64,000 nucleotides of DNA from Peribacillus simplex NBRC 15720 = DSM 1321 (lineage in GTDB: Bacteria > Bacillota > Bacilli > Bacillales > DSM-1321). The notes under the pieces were generated by a model. It was not told the origin of the DNA, made no database searches, and saw only the letters and a program-made list of their open reading frames with translations. The DNA lies in the NCBI RefSeq assembly GCF_002243645.1, contig NZ_CP017704.1:2333501-2397500 (forward strand), read 5' to 3'. A program made the translations under genes and the position numbers. Positions 26,516 through 35,066 of the stretch are shown here, piece by piece. Position 1 is the first letter of the stretch; each line of letters begins with the position of its first letter.

Positions 26516-27058
26516 ATGACTCAATCAACTATCGAAAATCAATCGACTATCGAAAATCAACCGAATAGCAAACTCTTAAAAGGGATTCTAATTGGGGGGC
26601 TTGTTGGTGGTGCGTTGACCTTGCTTGACTCCAATACAAGAAATAAAGTAAAGCGTTCAGCCGTCCTTTTAAAAGACAACTCCATGAATATGATTGAACA
26701 GGTCAAGGAAAATCCCGGAGAAATGAAGGAACAGGTGGTATCAGGAGTCAAAGGGGCAACGGAGACGATTAAAGAGGCAATCAATGACGTTGAAACACTA
26801 TATGAAACCGTTAATGAAGACGTGGTGGGTAAAGTATCCGAAGTAAAGGATATCTCCACTGATGCCCTTGGTACAGCTAAAGATGCAACAAGTGAATTGA
26901 AAGACATCAGTTCAAAAGTGGTCGTTGCCGGTAAACAGCTGAAAGAAACACCATCACAATCATTGAAAGCCGATAATGATAAAGATGAAAAAGAGAGTGA
27001 TGAAATCGTTAAAAAATCAGGATTATCCAATCAAAAATCCATTTCATCCAACTTCTAA
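26516..27058 (+). CDS. YtxH-domain general stress protein
   Basis: A 180-residue protein with an N-terminal Gly-rich hydrophobic segment (LLKGILIGGLVGGALTLL, residues ~20-38), followed by a long charged helical region rich in Val, Lys, Glu and Asp, typical of YtxH proteins. The first codons contain an 18-bp tandem duplication that gives STIENQ twice. The perfect SigB promoter and AAAGGAGG ribosome binding site mark it as a stress-induced gene. Molecular function of the family is unknown; a membrane-associated protective role is assumed. Confidence 0.82.
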   Translation: MTQSTIENQSTIENQPNSKLLKGILIGGLVGGALTLLDSNTRNKVKRSAVLLKDNSMNMIEQVKENPGEMKEQVVSGVKGATETIKEAINDVETLYETVNEDVVGKVSEVKDISTDALGTAKDATSELKDISSKVVVAGKQLKETPSQSLKADNDKDEKESDEIVKKSGLSNQKSISSNF

Positions 27059-27066
27059 TATATAAA

Positions 27067-27096
27067 AAAAGCTGGGGCACGATGCCCCAGCTTTTG
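27067..27096. terminator. Terminator of ytxH-type gene
   Basis: AAAAGCTGGGGC / GCCCCAGCTTTT, a perfect 12-bp stem with T-tail, between convergent genes. Confidence 0.92.
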
Positions 27097-27126
27097 TTTT
27101 TCCATATATCATCTCACACGATGATC

Positions 27127-28017
27127 TTAGTTAGAACCCTCTAATTTATTCGTTATCTCATGGTCTTTTTTCACTTCAGCCAACCAAACTGGATATTCCT
27201 CTTGTAATTTTTCAGAAAGAAGCGTTTCTTTAATTACATCTTTACTGTCTTCTAAATTAGCCTTTTTTGCTTCCTTCTTACCGGTTACTTTTATGATATG
27301 GTACCCATAATCGGATTTGACTGGGTCACTGACTTTATTTATATCAAGATCAAAGGCGACATCTTCAAACTCTCCCACCATATCACCTTTCCCAAAATAC
27401 CCTAGGCTTCCGCCGTTATCCGCCGTTTGTGTATCAGTGGAATATTCAGCTGCCAATTTAGCGAAATCACCGCCTTCTGCAATTTCTTTCGCAACTTTTT
27501 TAGCCGTTTTTTCGTCTTCGACTAAAATATGACTAGCTTCCACTTGTTCAGCTTGATCAAATGTTTCTTTATTATCTTCAAAATACGTACTGATTTCATC
27601 GTCCGTCACGGTAATTCTCGGTTCGACCAGTTTTTTCGTTTGCAGATAAACCACGATGTCCTTTTTTAAGGCCTCCATGGAAGAACCGCTTGCTTCCAAT
27701 TGCTCTTTTAACGACTTTTCATCACCATAGGACTCAACCATAGTATCGATTTCTTTCTGGATTTCTTCATCCTTTATTTTAATTCCCGCTTTTTCCGCTT
27801 CCAATTCAACCAATTTATTCGTAACTAACAGGTCTAAAGTGTCTGCTCCGTACCCCGCAACAAGCGCGTCATACAGCTCATCCTTACTGATTTTCTCGCC
27901 ATCGATGCTCGCCATTGTCTTATCAGTGGACGAGATCATCGCAAATACCATGATCCCGGCAATGATTAAAATGCTCCCTGCCCAAATATATGCCTTCGTG
28001 CTTCTTAATAGTTTCAT
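27127..28017 (-). CDS. PrsA-like extracellular peptidyl-prolyl isomerase, membrane-anchored
   Basis: A 296-residue parvulin-type foldase. An N-terminal hydrophobic helix (residues 8-28) is followed by a SurA-like chaperone region. The PpiC domain (about residues 135-235) has ASHILV, GGDFAKLAAEYS, GGSLGYFGKGDMVGEFE and GYHIIKV. Classic PrsA is a lipoprotein, but there is no cysteine after this signal, so the protein should stay anchored by its helix or be cleaved. It helps exported proteins fold at the outer face of the membrane. GGGAG precedes the ATG. Monocistronic. Confidence 0.9.
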   Translation of the reverse strand: MKLLRSTKAYIWAGSILIIAGIMVFAMISSTDKTMASIDGEKISKDELYDALVAGYGADTLDLLVTNKLVELEAEKAGIKIKDEEIQKEIDTMVESYGDEKSLKEQLEASGSSMEALKKDIVVYLQTKKLVEPRITVTDDEISTYFEDNKETFDQAEQVEASHILVEDEKTAKKVAKEIAEGGDFAKLAAEYSTDTQTADNGGSLGYFGKGDMVGEFEDVAFDLDINKVSDPVKSDYGYHIIKVTGKKEAKKANLEDSKDVIKETLLSEKLQEEYPVWLAEVKKDHEITNKLEGSN

Positions 28018-28253
28018 GAATACTCTCCCTTAATTTTTCTATAATGATAGCTTAGAAATATTAATTAATCCTTAAGATTCCTTAATATGCACTAACCCAT
28101 CATTATACTAACATACATATATCCCTACAGATATTTTAGAGTATTTCATTCTGCTACCAATTTACATTGAGATTTGGTTGATCATTACAAAAAAAAATTA
28201 TACCGTTATATCGACTTTGATATATAGGTAACTGAGTGCAAAAACATAGAAAC

Positions 28254-28298
28254 AAAAAAGCATGGTGTACGGAGGGAATTCCTACACCATGCTTTTTT
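28254..28298. terminator. Strong terminator of potABCD
   Basis: AAAAAAGCATGGTGTA and TACACCATGCTTTTTT form a 16-bp perfect stem with a 13-base loop and T-tail. The rest of the 28018-28304 gap is AT-rich with nothing else that I can identify. Confidence 0.92.
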
Positions 28299-28304
28299 TA
28301 TGTG

Positions 28305-29378
28305 TTATTTACGATGCATCTTGAATTCAAGGAAGAGTTCGTTGTAATGGGCCAAGTTTTTCTTCCCAAGGTTTTCGTATACTTCCAGTTTCTTTGTCAG
28401 TTCCGGTGACGGATAGAAGCGTTCATCCTTCACCACTTCTTCAGGCATATATTTCAGTGCTTCTTTATTAGGTGTCGAGTAACTTACATATTCAGCATTC
28501 TGTGCCGCAACTTTCGGGTCAAGCATGAAGTTGATGAACTGGTGAGCCGCATCGACATTTTTGGTTGTTTTCGGGATGACCATATTATCAAACCATAAAT
28601 TGGACCCCTCTTTTGGAACAACGTATTCGAGATCTTCATTTTCAGCCATGATTTCAGAAGCAACTCCCGACCAAACAAGGCCAATTGCCGCTTCCTGGGC
28701 TTCCAATAGCATGCGGCTTTCATCTCCTACTATCGCTTTAATATTCGGGGTGAGGGCATCAAGTTTGGATTTTGCCTCTTGAAGGTGTTCTTCATCCATA
28801 TCATTCAATGAATAATTCAAAGAGTTCAGACCCATGCCCATCACTTCTCTAGCGCCATCCGTCAAAAGGATTTCATTTTTTAAATCTTTATCCCATAAAT
28901 CCGCCCAGGCCGTTATTTCTTTGCCACCGAGCATCTTGGAATTGTAAACAATTCCAACCGTTCCCCAGAAATATGGCACGGAATATTTATTCTCCGGATC
29001 GAATGGCAGATCGATAAATCGCTCATCGATATTTTTCAAATTCGGAAGCTTGGAATGATCCAAGGGAACCAACAAGTCTTCTTGCCTCATCTTATCGATC
29101 ATATACTCAGACGGAATGGCAATATCATAAGTCGTACCGCCCTGTTCAATTTTAGTCATCATTGCCTCATTCGAATCGAACGTCTCATAAATGACCTTTA
29201 TACCTGTTTCTTCTTCAAAACGTTCGATTAGATCCGTATCGATGTAATCGCCCCAATTATAGATGGTAAGCGTATTGCTGCTCGTAAACCCCTGCGATGA
29301 ATTCAATCTTGAAATCGCATATAGCAGCAAAGCGGATACGAGGGAAATGATTAAAAACATTTGGACAAGCCTTTTCAT
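28305..29378 (-). CDS. potD: Spermidine/putrescine-binding protein PotD
   Basis: A 357-residue class I solute-binding protein that captures polyamines outside the cell. A membrane-spanning signal (residues ~5-23) has no lipobox cysteine, so anchoring is probably by the uncleaved helix. The mature part begins with the family phrase LTIYNWGDYID and includes FDSNEAMMTKIEQG and VPYFWGTVGIVYN, as in PotD. The ATG overlaps the potC stop (ATGA) with GGGGGG upstream. Last gene of the potABCD operon. Confidence 0.94.
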   Translation of the reverse strand: MKRLVQMFLIISLVSALLLYAISRLNSSQGFTSSNTLTIYNWGDYIDTDLIERFEEETGIKVIYETFDSNEAMMTKIEQGGTTYDIAIPSEYMIDKMRQEDLLVPLDHSKLPNLKNIDERFIDLPFDPENKYSVPYFWGTVGIVYNSKMLGGKEITAWADLWDKDLKNEILLTDGAREVMGMGLNSLNYSLNDMDEEHLQEAKSKLDALTPNIKAIVGDESRMLLEAQEAAIGLVWSGVASEIMAENEDLEYVVPKEGSNLWFDNMVIPKTTKNVDAAHQFINFMLDPKVAAQNAEYVSYSTPNKEALKYMPEEVVKDERFYPSPELTKKLEVYENLGKKNLAHYNELFLEFKMHRK

Positions 29379-30187
29379 CGTTTCCCCCCCATTCCCGTTT
29401 GCCTTACACGTTGAGTTATAAAGTAATATACAACAACCAACAGCAGTGTCACGACGAACAGCAGTGTCGATAGTGCATTGATATTCAATGAAATCCCACG
29501 GCGGGCCAAGGAATAGATTTCCACAGAAAGAGTGGAGAAGCCATTACCAGTCACAAAGAACGTAACCGCAAAATCATCAAGTGAATAAGTCAATGCCATA
29601 AAAAAACCGGCAAAGATACCTGGTAAGATGTATGGAAGGATGACCTTCGTCAATACATCCCACCGGCTTGCCCCTAAATCTCGGGCCGCATCAATTAAGG
29701 TAGGGCTCATTTCCTGAAGTTTCGGAAGGACCAGCAGAACAACAATCGGGATACTGAAGGCGATATGCGACAACAGTACAGAGTAGAATCCAAGCTTGAT
29801 TCCGGCCATTGTGAATAAAATCAGGAAGGAAGCACCGATGATAACATCAGGACTGACAATCAATACATTATTCAATGACAATACTGTATTCCTAGCTTTA
29901 CTGCTCGTAAATGACCGAATTCCAATCGCCCCTATCACCCCTATGATCGTTGCGATCAGTGCAGATAATAAAGCAATCACAAGTGTATTCAATACAATGA
30001 TTAACAACCTTGTATCTTGGAATAGCTCCTTGTACCACTCCATCGTGAACCCTTTAAAGTCATACATCGTTCCACCGCTGTTAAAAGAGTAAAAGACTAA
30101 AAAGAAAATCGGTGCATAGAGTATGAGAAAAATCAAAACGAGAAACGCTTTTGATATTGGTGATAATTTATTGCCCAATTTACACAC
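29375..30187 (-). CDS. potC: Spermidine/putrescine ABC permease PotC
   Basis: A 270-residue inner-membrane permease with about six helices. The EAA loop reads LIDAARDLGASRWDVLTKVILP around residue 165, which docks on PotA. The GTG at 30187 overlaps the potB stop; a TTG three codons on is an alternative. It forms the heterodimeric channel with PotB. Confidence 0.94.
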   Translation of the reverse strand: MCKLGNKLSPISKAFLVLIFLILYAPIFFLVFYSFNSGGTMYDFKGFTMEWYKELFQDTRLLIIVLNTLVIALLSALIATIIGVIGAIGIRSFTSSKARNTVLSLNNVLIVSPDVIIGASFLILFTMAGIKLGFYSVLLSHIAFSIPIVVLLVLPKLQEMSPTLIDAARDLGASRWDVLTKVILPYILPGIFAGFFMALTYSLDDFAVTFFVTGNGFSTLSVEIYSLARRGISLNINALSTLLFVVTLLLVVVYYFITQRVRQTGMGGKR

Positions 30188-30983
30188 CCTGCTTTCGGTT
30201 ACCCGTTACAAACATAATCAGGAACATTATAATAATCAAAAATACCGCGATTGTGGAACCCATTCCCCAATCCTGTGTCACAAGGAAGTGCTGCTCGATA
30301 GCCGTACCAAGAGTAATGACGCGGTTACCGGCAATCAGTCTTGTAAGCATGAACAATGAAAGTGCCGGTATGAAGACAACCTGGCATCCCGTCTTTACAC
30401 CATCTAACGTCAATGGAAAAATGACACGGCGGAATGTCATCCATCGGGACGCTCCCAAGTCATTGGCCGCATCCAAAAGGGTTGGATTCATTTTATCAAG
30501 CGCATTGAATATCGGTAAGATCATAAACGGGATGAAAATATAAACCGAAACGAATATGAAGCTGAAATCCGTAAAGAGAATCTGTTGCTTTCCGATTCCT
30601 ACAGCCTCTAGAAAACCATTCGCCACACCATACGTGCCAAAAATACCAATGAAGGCATAAGCCTTCAAAAGTAAATTGATCCAGGAAGGGACGATAATCA
30701 GCAAAAGCCACAACTGCTTATGCTTGGTTTTCGTTAACAAATATGCGGTCGGGTAAGCGACTAAAAGGGATATTCCCGTAATCAGGAAAGCATACCAAAA
30801 TGAGCTTAAAGTCATTTTTAAATATACTGGCGTAAAGAACTTTTGATAGTTAATCAAAGATAGATTGCCTTCGATGTCAAAAAAGGAATAGTAAAGGATT
30901 AACAAAATGGGTGCGATCACGAATAAAGCAATCCATAAGACATAGGGTATGAAGTAAATATTCCGGGATATTTTATTCTTCAT
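30180..30983 (-). CDS. potB: Spermidine/putrescine ABC permease PotB
   Basis: A 267-residue permease with six membrane helices and the EAA loop [22 protein letters not shown] near residue 180. The start at 30983 ([10 protein letters not shown] follows) matches the usual N-terminus of the family; longer in-frame starts at 30995 and upstream would lie deeper inside potA. The gene overlaps the end of potA by 11 bases, so translation is likely coupled. Confidence 0.93.
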   Translation of the reverse strand: MKNKISRNIYFIPYVLWIALFVIAPILLILYYSFFDIEGNLSLINYQKFFTPVYLKMTLSSFWYAFLITGISLLVAYPTAYLLTKTKHKQLWLLLIIVPSWINLLLKAYAFIGIFGTYGVANGFLEAVGIGKQQILFTDFSFIFVSVYIFIPFMILPIFNALDKMNPTLLDAANDLGASRWMTFRRVIFPLTLDGVKTGCQVVFIPALSLFMLTRLIAGNRVITLGTAIEQHFLVTQDWGMGSTIAVFLIIIMFLIMFVTGNRKQGV

Positions 30984-32082
30984 GACTTTCCCCATCATGA
31001 TACGCTTCCAGACGCTTATCGAATTCTTCTTCAGTTTCACCCAATCGCATGACATGAATCGATTCTGGATCGAAATAAAGACCTATTTCATCTCCAACTG
31101 CCACTTTTTTCGTTGATTGGACAAGCCATTCATTTCCATCATGGTCATAACAGCTGATTTCATAATGAACACCGCGAAATAGCTGGGAGTCCACCCGAAC
31201 TTGCAGTTTTCCGCGATCGACGGAAGTAATCTCTAAATCTTCCGGGCGGATGACAATATCGACAGCTTCATTACCGTTCAATCCTTGGTCGACACATTCG
31301 AACTGTCTGCCGACGAATTCCACGCGGTAATCTTCAATCATTTTTCCTTTTACAATATTAGACTCACCGATGAAATCGGCAACGAACCGGTTCAGCGGTT
31401 CATCATAAATATCCGTAGGGGTCCCACTTTGCTGAATTTTCCCTTTGTTAAGGACAAAAATCTCATCTGACATCGCTAATGCTTCCTCTTGGTCATGAGT
31501 GACGAATATAAACGTGATTCCAAGCCTCTGTTGCAGCTCCCGTAATTCATATTGCATTTCTGTACGTAATTTCAAATCGAGGGCAGACAGCGGTTCATCC
31601 AGAAGGATGACTTCAGGTTCATTAACAATCGCCCTGGCAATCGCTACCCGTTGCCGCTGACCGCCGGACATTTCCCTGATCTCCCGTTTTTCATAACCCT
31701 CCAAATTAACAAAGCTTAAGGCTTCCTTCACCTTGATTTCCACTTCCGAATTCTTCATTTTTTTGATCCGAAGACCGAATGCTACATTTTCAAACACATT
31801 TAAATGTGGAAAAAGTGCATAATCTTGAAATACCGTATTCACTTGCCTTTTATTGGCTGGCACATCATTGATCTTTTTTCCTTCAAAGTAAATATCACCT
31901 TTGGAGGCTTCCGTAAATCCGGCAATCAAGCGAAGGATGGTGGTCTTCCCACATCCGGAAGGACCCAAGAGCGTATAGAACTTCCCTCTCTCGATTTCAA
32001 AACTAACATTATCGAGAACTACCGTTTCATCATCAAATTGCTTCGTAACCTGATCGAAGCGTATTATATTCCCGTTTGCCAT
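30973..32082 (-). CDS. potA: Spermidine/putrescine ABC ATPase PotA
   Basis: A 369-residue ATP-binding subunit that drives polyamine import. Walker [10 protein letters not shown] near residue 39, signature [10 protein letters not shown] near residue 139, Walker [13 protein letters not shown] and the switch histidine in [10 protein letters not shown] are intact. The C-terminal TOBE-type regulatory domain (about 240-345) is typical of PotA. First structural gene after the Xre-cupin regulator. Confidence 0.95.
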   Translation of the reverse strand: MANGNIIRFDQVTKQFDDETVVLDNVSFEIERGKFYTLLGPSGCGKTTILRLIAGFTEASKGDIYFEGKKINDVPANKRQVNTVFQDYALFPHLNVFENVAFGLRIKKMKNSEVEIKVKEALSFVNLEGYEKREIREMSGGQRQRVAIARAIVNEPEVILLDEPLSALDLKLRTEMQYELRELQQRLGITFIFVTHDQEEALAMSDEIFVLNKGKIQQSGTPTDIYDEPLNRFVADFIGESNIVKGKMIEDYRVEFVGRQFECVDQGLNGNEAVDIVIRPEDLEITSVDRGKLQVRVDSQLFRGVHYEISCYDHDGNEWLVQSTKKVAVGDEIGLYFDPESIHVMRLGETEEEFDKRLEAYHDGESHEE

Positions 32083-32145
32083 AGCTTCTTCCCTCTCTCC
32101 ATTACCTTACTCATCAACCTTCAACGATTGCATTTGTTTTTAATT

Positions 32146-32688
32146 CTATAAGTATGATTCCGTCACCACGAGTATTAACTCGGACTGACCTTCAAAATCA
32201 TTGATGATTTGATGTTCATCTGAAGCATGAAAATAAATCGATTCCCCTGCCTTGACGAAATACGTATGTGTACCAAGCTTTACAATGACTCTTCCGCTTA
32301 ATACATAACCGAATGTTTCCGACAGGGATGGTTCAAATTGTTTGAACTCCCCTTTTTCCTGGAGAGTCAGTCGGATAGGTTCCATTTCCTTCTCATTCGA
32401 TTCAGGCACGAGCCACTGGATTTGATACCCGCGTTCTTCATCGATGAAAAATGTTTGTGCTTCTTCTTCATACACCACTTTTTGGACCTGATCCTCTTCA
32501 TCGAAGAACTGCTTCGGCTTGCAGCCGAGTACTTCTAAAATATTGAAAAGAGTTTCAATTGAAGGGGAACTAAGATCCCTTTCCAACTGTGAAATATATC
32601 CTTTGCTTAAATCCGTTCTTTCCCCCAATTCTTCCTGGGTCAATCCTTTTTTCAAGCGAAGGTTCTTTATTTTTTTCCCAATTTGCAT
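32146..32688 (-). CDS. Xre-family regulator with cupin domain (polyamine operon)
   Basis: A 180-residue transcription factor with an N-terminal helix-turn-helix (IKNLRLKKGLTQEELGERTDLSKGYISQLER, residues ~7-40) and a C-terminal cupin barrel (about 105-178) containing the region GYVLSGRVIVKLG and HASDEHQIIND. This is the PuuR-like architecture that senses polyamines or related small molecules. It is the first gene of the unit with potABCD, 63 bp away, and a palindrome plus direct repeats lie in its own promoter. Polyamine-responsive autorepression is inferred. Confidence 0.88.
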   Translation of the reverse strand: MQIGKKIKNLRLKKGLTQEELGERTDLSKGYISQLERDLSSPSIETLFNILEVLGCKPKQFFDEEDQVQKVVYEEEAQTFFIDEERGYQIQWLVPESNEKEMEPIRLTLQEKGEFKQFEPSLSETFGYVLSGRVIVKLGTHTYFVKAGESIYFHASDEHQIINDFEGQSELILVVTESYL

Positions 32689-32705
32689 CCCATTACCCTC
32701 AATCG

Positions 32706-32760
32706 GTTTACTTATAGTAAACCCTCAGTAGATAAAGTTTTATATAAGTAAACTTTCAGT
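32706..32760. promoter_or_regulatory. Operator array upstream of Xre-cupin-pot operon
   Basis: A 17-bp palindrome GTTTACT-TAT-AGTAAAC at 32706-32722, and a direct repeat AGTAAACYYTCAGT at 32716-32729 and 32747-32760. The repeat copies are 31 bp apart, about three turns of the helix. The layout suggests cooperative binding of the Xre-cupin protein. Confidence 0.65.
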
Positions 32761-32825
32761 TTAATTTTACGAATATCATTATACAGGAAATGCCGGAAAC
32801 TTCAAACGGAATTTCCAGTCATGCT

Positions 32826-32857
32826 AAAAAAAGGACTGCCACCTGGCAGTCCCCCTT
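32826..32857. terminator. Terminator of cgoX
   Basis: GGACTGCCA-CC-TGGCAGTCC with A/T-rich flanks; on the minus strand it ends in a T-run directly after the stop. Confidence 0.85.
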
Positions 32858-34243
32858 TTACAACTTCAGATATATCTCTTGCGCTTTCTTTTCCCCATCA
32901 GCAATACAGTCCGGTATTCCGACACCATTATATGAACAGCCCGCAAGTAAAACATTCGGATAATTCTCGGAGATTTTTGCCTCCAGTGATTGAACGATTT
33001 GAGGATGTTTAATATGGTAGTTCGGCATATTTTCATGCCAATTCGTCACTTCACTCGTAATTGGATTCCCGGAAATGCTTAGACTGTTTTTAATGTCGCG
33101 TAAAGCCACCTGGATCAGTTCCTGGTTTGTAAGGGACCGTAATCGTTCATAGTCCGGACTTGAGCTTTTATAAAAAAGCCTTACCAAAAGTTGACTGTTT
33201 TCAGAAGTATGCTCCCATTTCCGGCTTGTCCAGGTACACGCATTGCAGATCAAATCACTATTATCACCTGCAATAAAACCTGTCCCGTCTTTGGGAAGCA
33301 TGCTGTCCGGGATATCGAATCCAAGATAAACGCTAATCATCGAACTATTGATCAAGCCGTCGAAGTCCTCATCCAACTCCCGATCACCCAATAATTTCTG
33401 GGCAATTGTATGCGGTGTGCTCAATACGATAAAGTCCGTTTCCAGCGTTTCACCATTTGCCAATGAAATGATATACCCCTCATCATTTCTTCCAATTTTA
33501 TCTACACTTACCCCTTTTAAAATCTCCACCATATCGAGGCTTTCCTCAATTCGTTCAACCAAAGTTGATAAGCCATTTTTAAACGAAAGGAACTTCTTAT
33601 TTCCCTTGCTTTGGTATTTCTGCTTATTCTCCGATAGACCGCGTATTATACTGCCATATTCATTTTTATAATCCAGCATCTCTGGCAGTGTTTTGGCAAT
33701 GGTCAATTCATTTAATTTTCCTGAGTAAACGCCAGATAGGACAGGCGATATCTGCTTTTGCACCAATTCCTTACCTAAGAAGCTTTCAAGAAATAAACCG
33801 ATTGAGTCATTCTTCGTAAACGTCTCATTTTTTGTATAGAAATCCTTTAAGGCGTCAACCTTCCCTTGGGCGGAAACCAGATCACTTTTCGCCAGCGACT
33901 CCAGGCTCATCGGTATTCCGAATAGGGCATCTTCGGGGATTCCCTTCAGCATCCCATCTGTATGGATAAATGATTTTCCCGTGGCATTATAGACAACTTG
34001 ATCCTCTAGATTCAATTCCTTAAGAAATGGTTTTATATTTTGTTTTCTGGCGACAATCGAATCGGCACCCGCTTCAATTTTAAAAGGACCATCGTGCACA
34101 GTCCTTATTTTACCGCCTAGATCCTCATTTCCTTCTATTAATATCAATCGTACGGAGAGACTCCTTGCTTTAACTGTTTTTTGTAAATAATACATGGTTG
34201 ATAAACCGGTAATGCCTCCACCTACGACTACGACTGTTTTCAT
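32858..34243 (-). CDS. cgoX: Coproporphyrinogen III oxidase / protoporphyrinogen oxidase (HemY/CgoX type)
   Basis: A 461-residue FAD enzyme of heme synthesis that, in Gram-positives, oxidises coproporphyrinogen III to coproporphyrin III. The N-terminal dinucleotide-binding fold reads VVVGGGITGLSTMYYL with the acidic end LILIEGNEDLGGKIRT; the C-terminal GCSYNGVGIPDCI motif completes FAD binding. GAGGTG lies upstream of the ATG. It is not next to hemE and hemH, unlike the usual hemEHY operon, so it may be an additional copy; this cannot be decided from the window. Confidence 0.93.
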   Translation of the reverse strand: MKTVVVVGGGITGLSTMYYLQKTVKARSLSVRLILIEGNEDLGGKIRTVHDGPFKIEAGADSIVARKQNIKPFLKELNLEDQVVYNATGKSFIHTDGMLKGIPEDALFGIPMSLESLAKSDLVSAQGKVDALKDFYTKNETFTKNDSIGLFLESFLGKELVQKQISPVLSGVYSGKLNELTIAKTLPEMLDYKNEYGSIIRGLSENKQKYQSKGNKKFLSFKNGLSTLVERIEESLDMVEILKGVSVDKIGRNDEGYIISLANGETLETDFIVLSTPHTIAQKLLGDRELDEDFDGLINSSMISVYLGFDIPDSMLPKDGTGFIAGDNSDLICNACTWTSRKWEHTSENSQLLVRLFYKSSSPDYERLRSLTNQELIQVALRDIKNSLSISGNPITSEVTNWHENMPNYHIKHPQIVQSLEAKISENYPNVLLAGCSYNGVGIPDCIADGEKKAQEIYLKL

Positions 34244-34429
34244 TAGGACTACACCTCGATTAACGAATTTTGCATTAAGTAAAGTGTACCATAAGGCGGC
34301 GGCATTATTAAAAGCGGCCCTTCTAAATCATTGGTTTCATAATGAAGCCTGTAACAAATTGGACAAAAAAAGACCTTCCCTCATTCGAAAAGTCTACATG
34401 CCATCATATAGTACTTGTTATTTCGTTCC

Positions 34430-34948
34430 TTATTCCATATCCTTGTTCATCGTATCTAATCTATATTCCATTATCTCCATCAACCCGCTTCTGCCTTCCT
34501 TCTGAATCCCTGTATCCTGATACCCCGATCTCGTATAAAGCGTTTTTGCAATCACGTTACTGACGTCCACTGCCAGAACGATCAAATCTTTGTTTGGAAA
34601 AATCCCTTTTGCGAATTCCGGAAGGATTTGCAAGGCCTTCTTCGCAATCCCTTTACCTTGATGCTTTTGATCAACAAGAAATCCTCGGAGTAATATCGCT
34701 TTTTTATCGTTGGTGAAAGGGGTGATGTTCTCGCCAATGTGTAGAACGAAAAAGCCAACCGGGATACCCTCCGCCAATATAACGATAGGATGCCTGTCAC
34801 AATCTTCCCGGCAATATTTCAGTGACTCTTTGGGCAGAGCAGAAAAAAGGGTTTGTGTATCCGGTAAATAAAACTGGGAAAGCATGTGACGATGTTCCGG
34901 TAAATAAGGCGTTAAGGTGGTGGTCTCGATTTCCTTGTCCTGTTTCAT
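34430..34948 (-). CDS. GNAT-family N-acetyltransferase
   Basis: A 172-residue acetyl-CoA-dependent acetyltransferase. The acetyl-CoA motif A is LRGFLVDQKHQGKGIAKKAL (about residues 87-106) and motif B is NVIAKTLYTRSGYQDTG. The substrate is unknown. It stands alone between cgoX and the antiporter; no terminator is obvious after it. Confidence 0.85.
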   Translation of the reverse strand: MKQDKEIETTTLTPYLPEHRHMLSQFYLPDTQTLFSALPKESLKYCREDCDRHPIVILAEGIPVGFFVLHIGENITPFTNDKKAILLRGFLVDQKHQGKGIAKKALQILPEFAKGIFPNKDLIVLAVDVSNVIAKTLYTRSGYQDTGIQKEGRSGLMEIMEYRLDTMNKDME

Positions 34949-35027
34949 TCAGCACACCCTCTTTCATCAATTATTGGATACATTAATGATTCGATGCCCC
35001 GTCCGACATTCCCTTCACGAACCGGAA

Positions 35028-35058
35028 GGAGCACTGCCGAATATATCGGCAGTGCTCC
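35028..35058. terminator. 13-bp hairpin downstream of nhaK
   Basis: GGAGCACTGCCGA-ATATA-TCGGCAGTGCTCC. The stem is perfect but the tails are only weakly T-rich. Confidence 0.65.
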
Positions 35059-35066
35059 TTAAGTTA

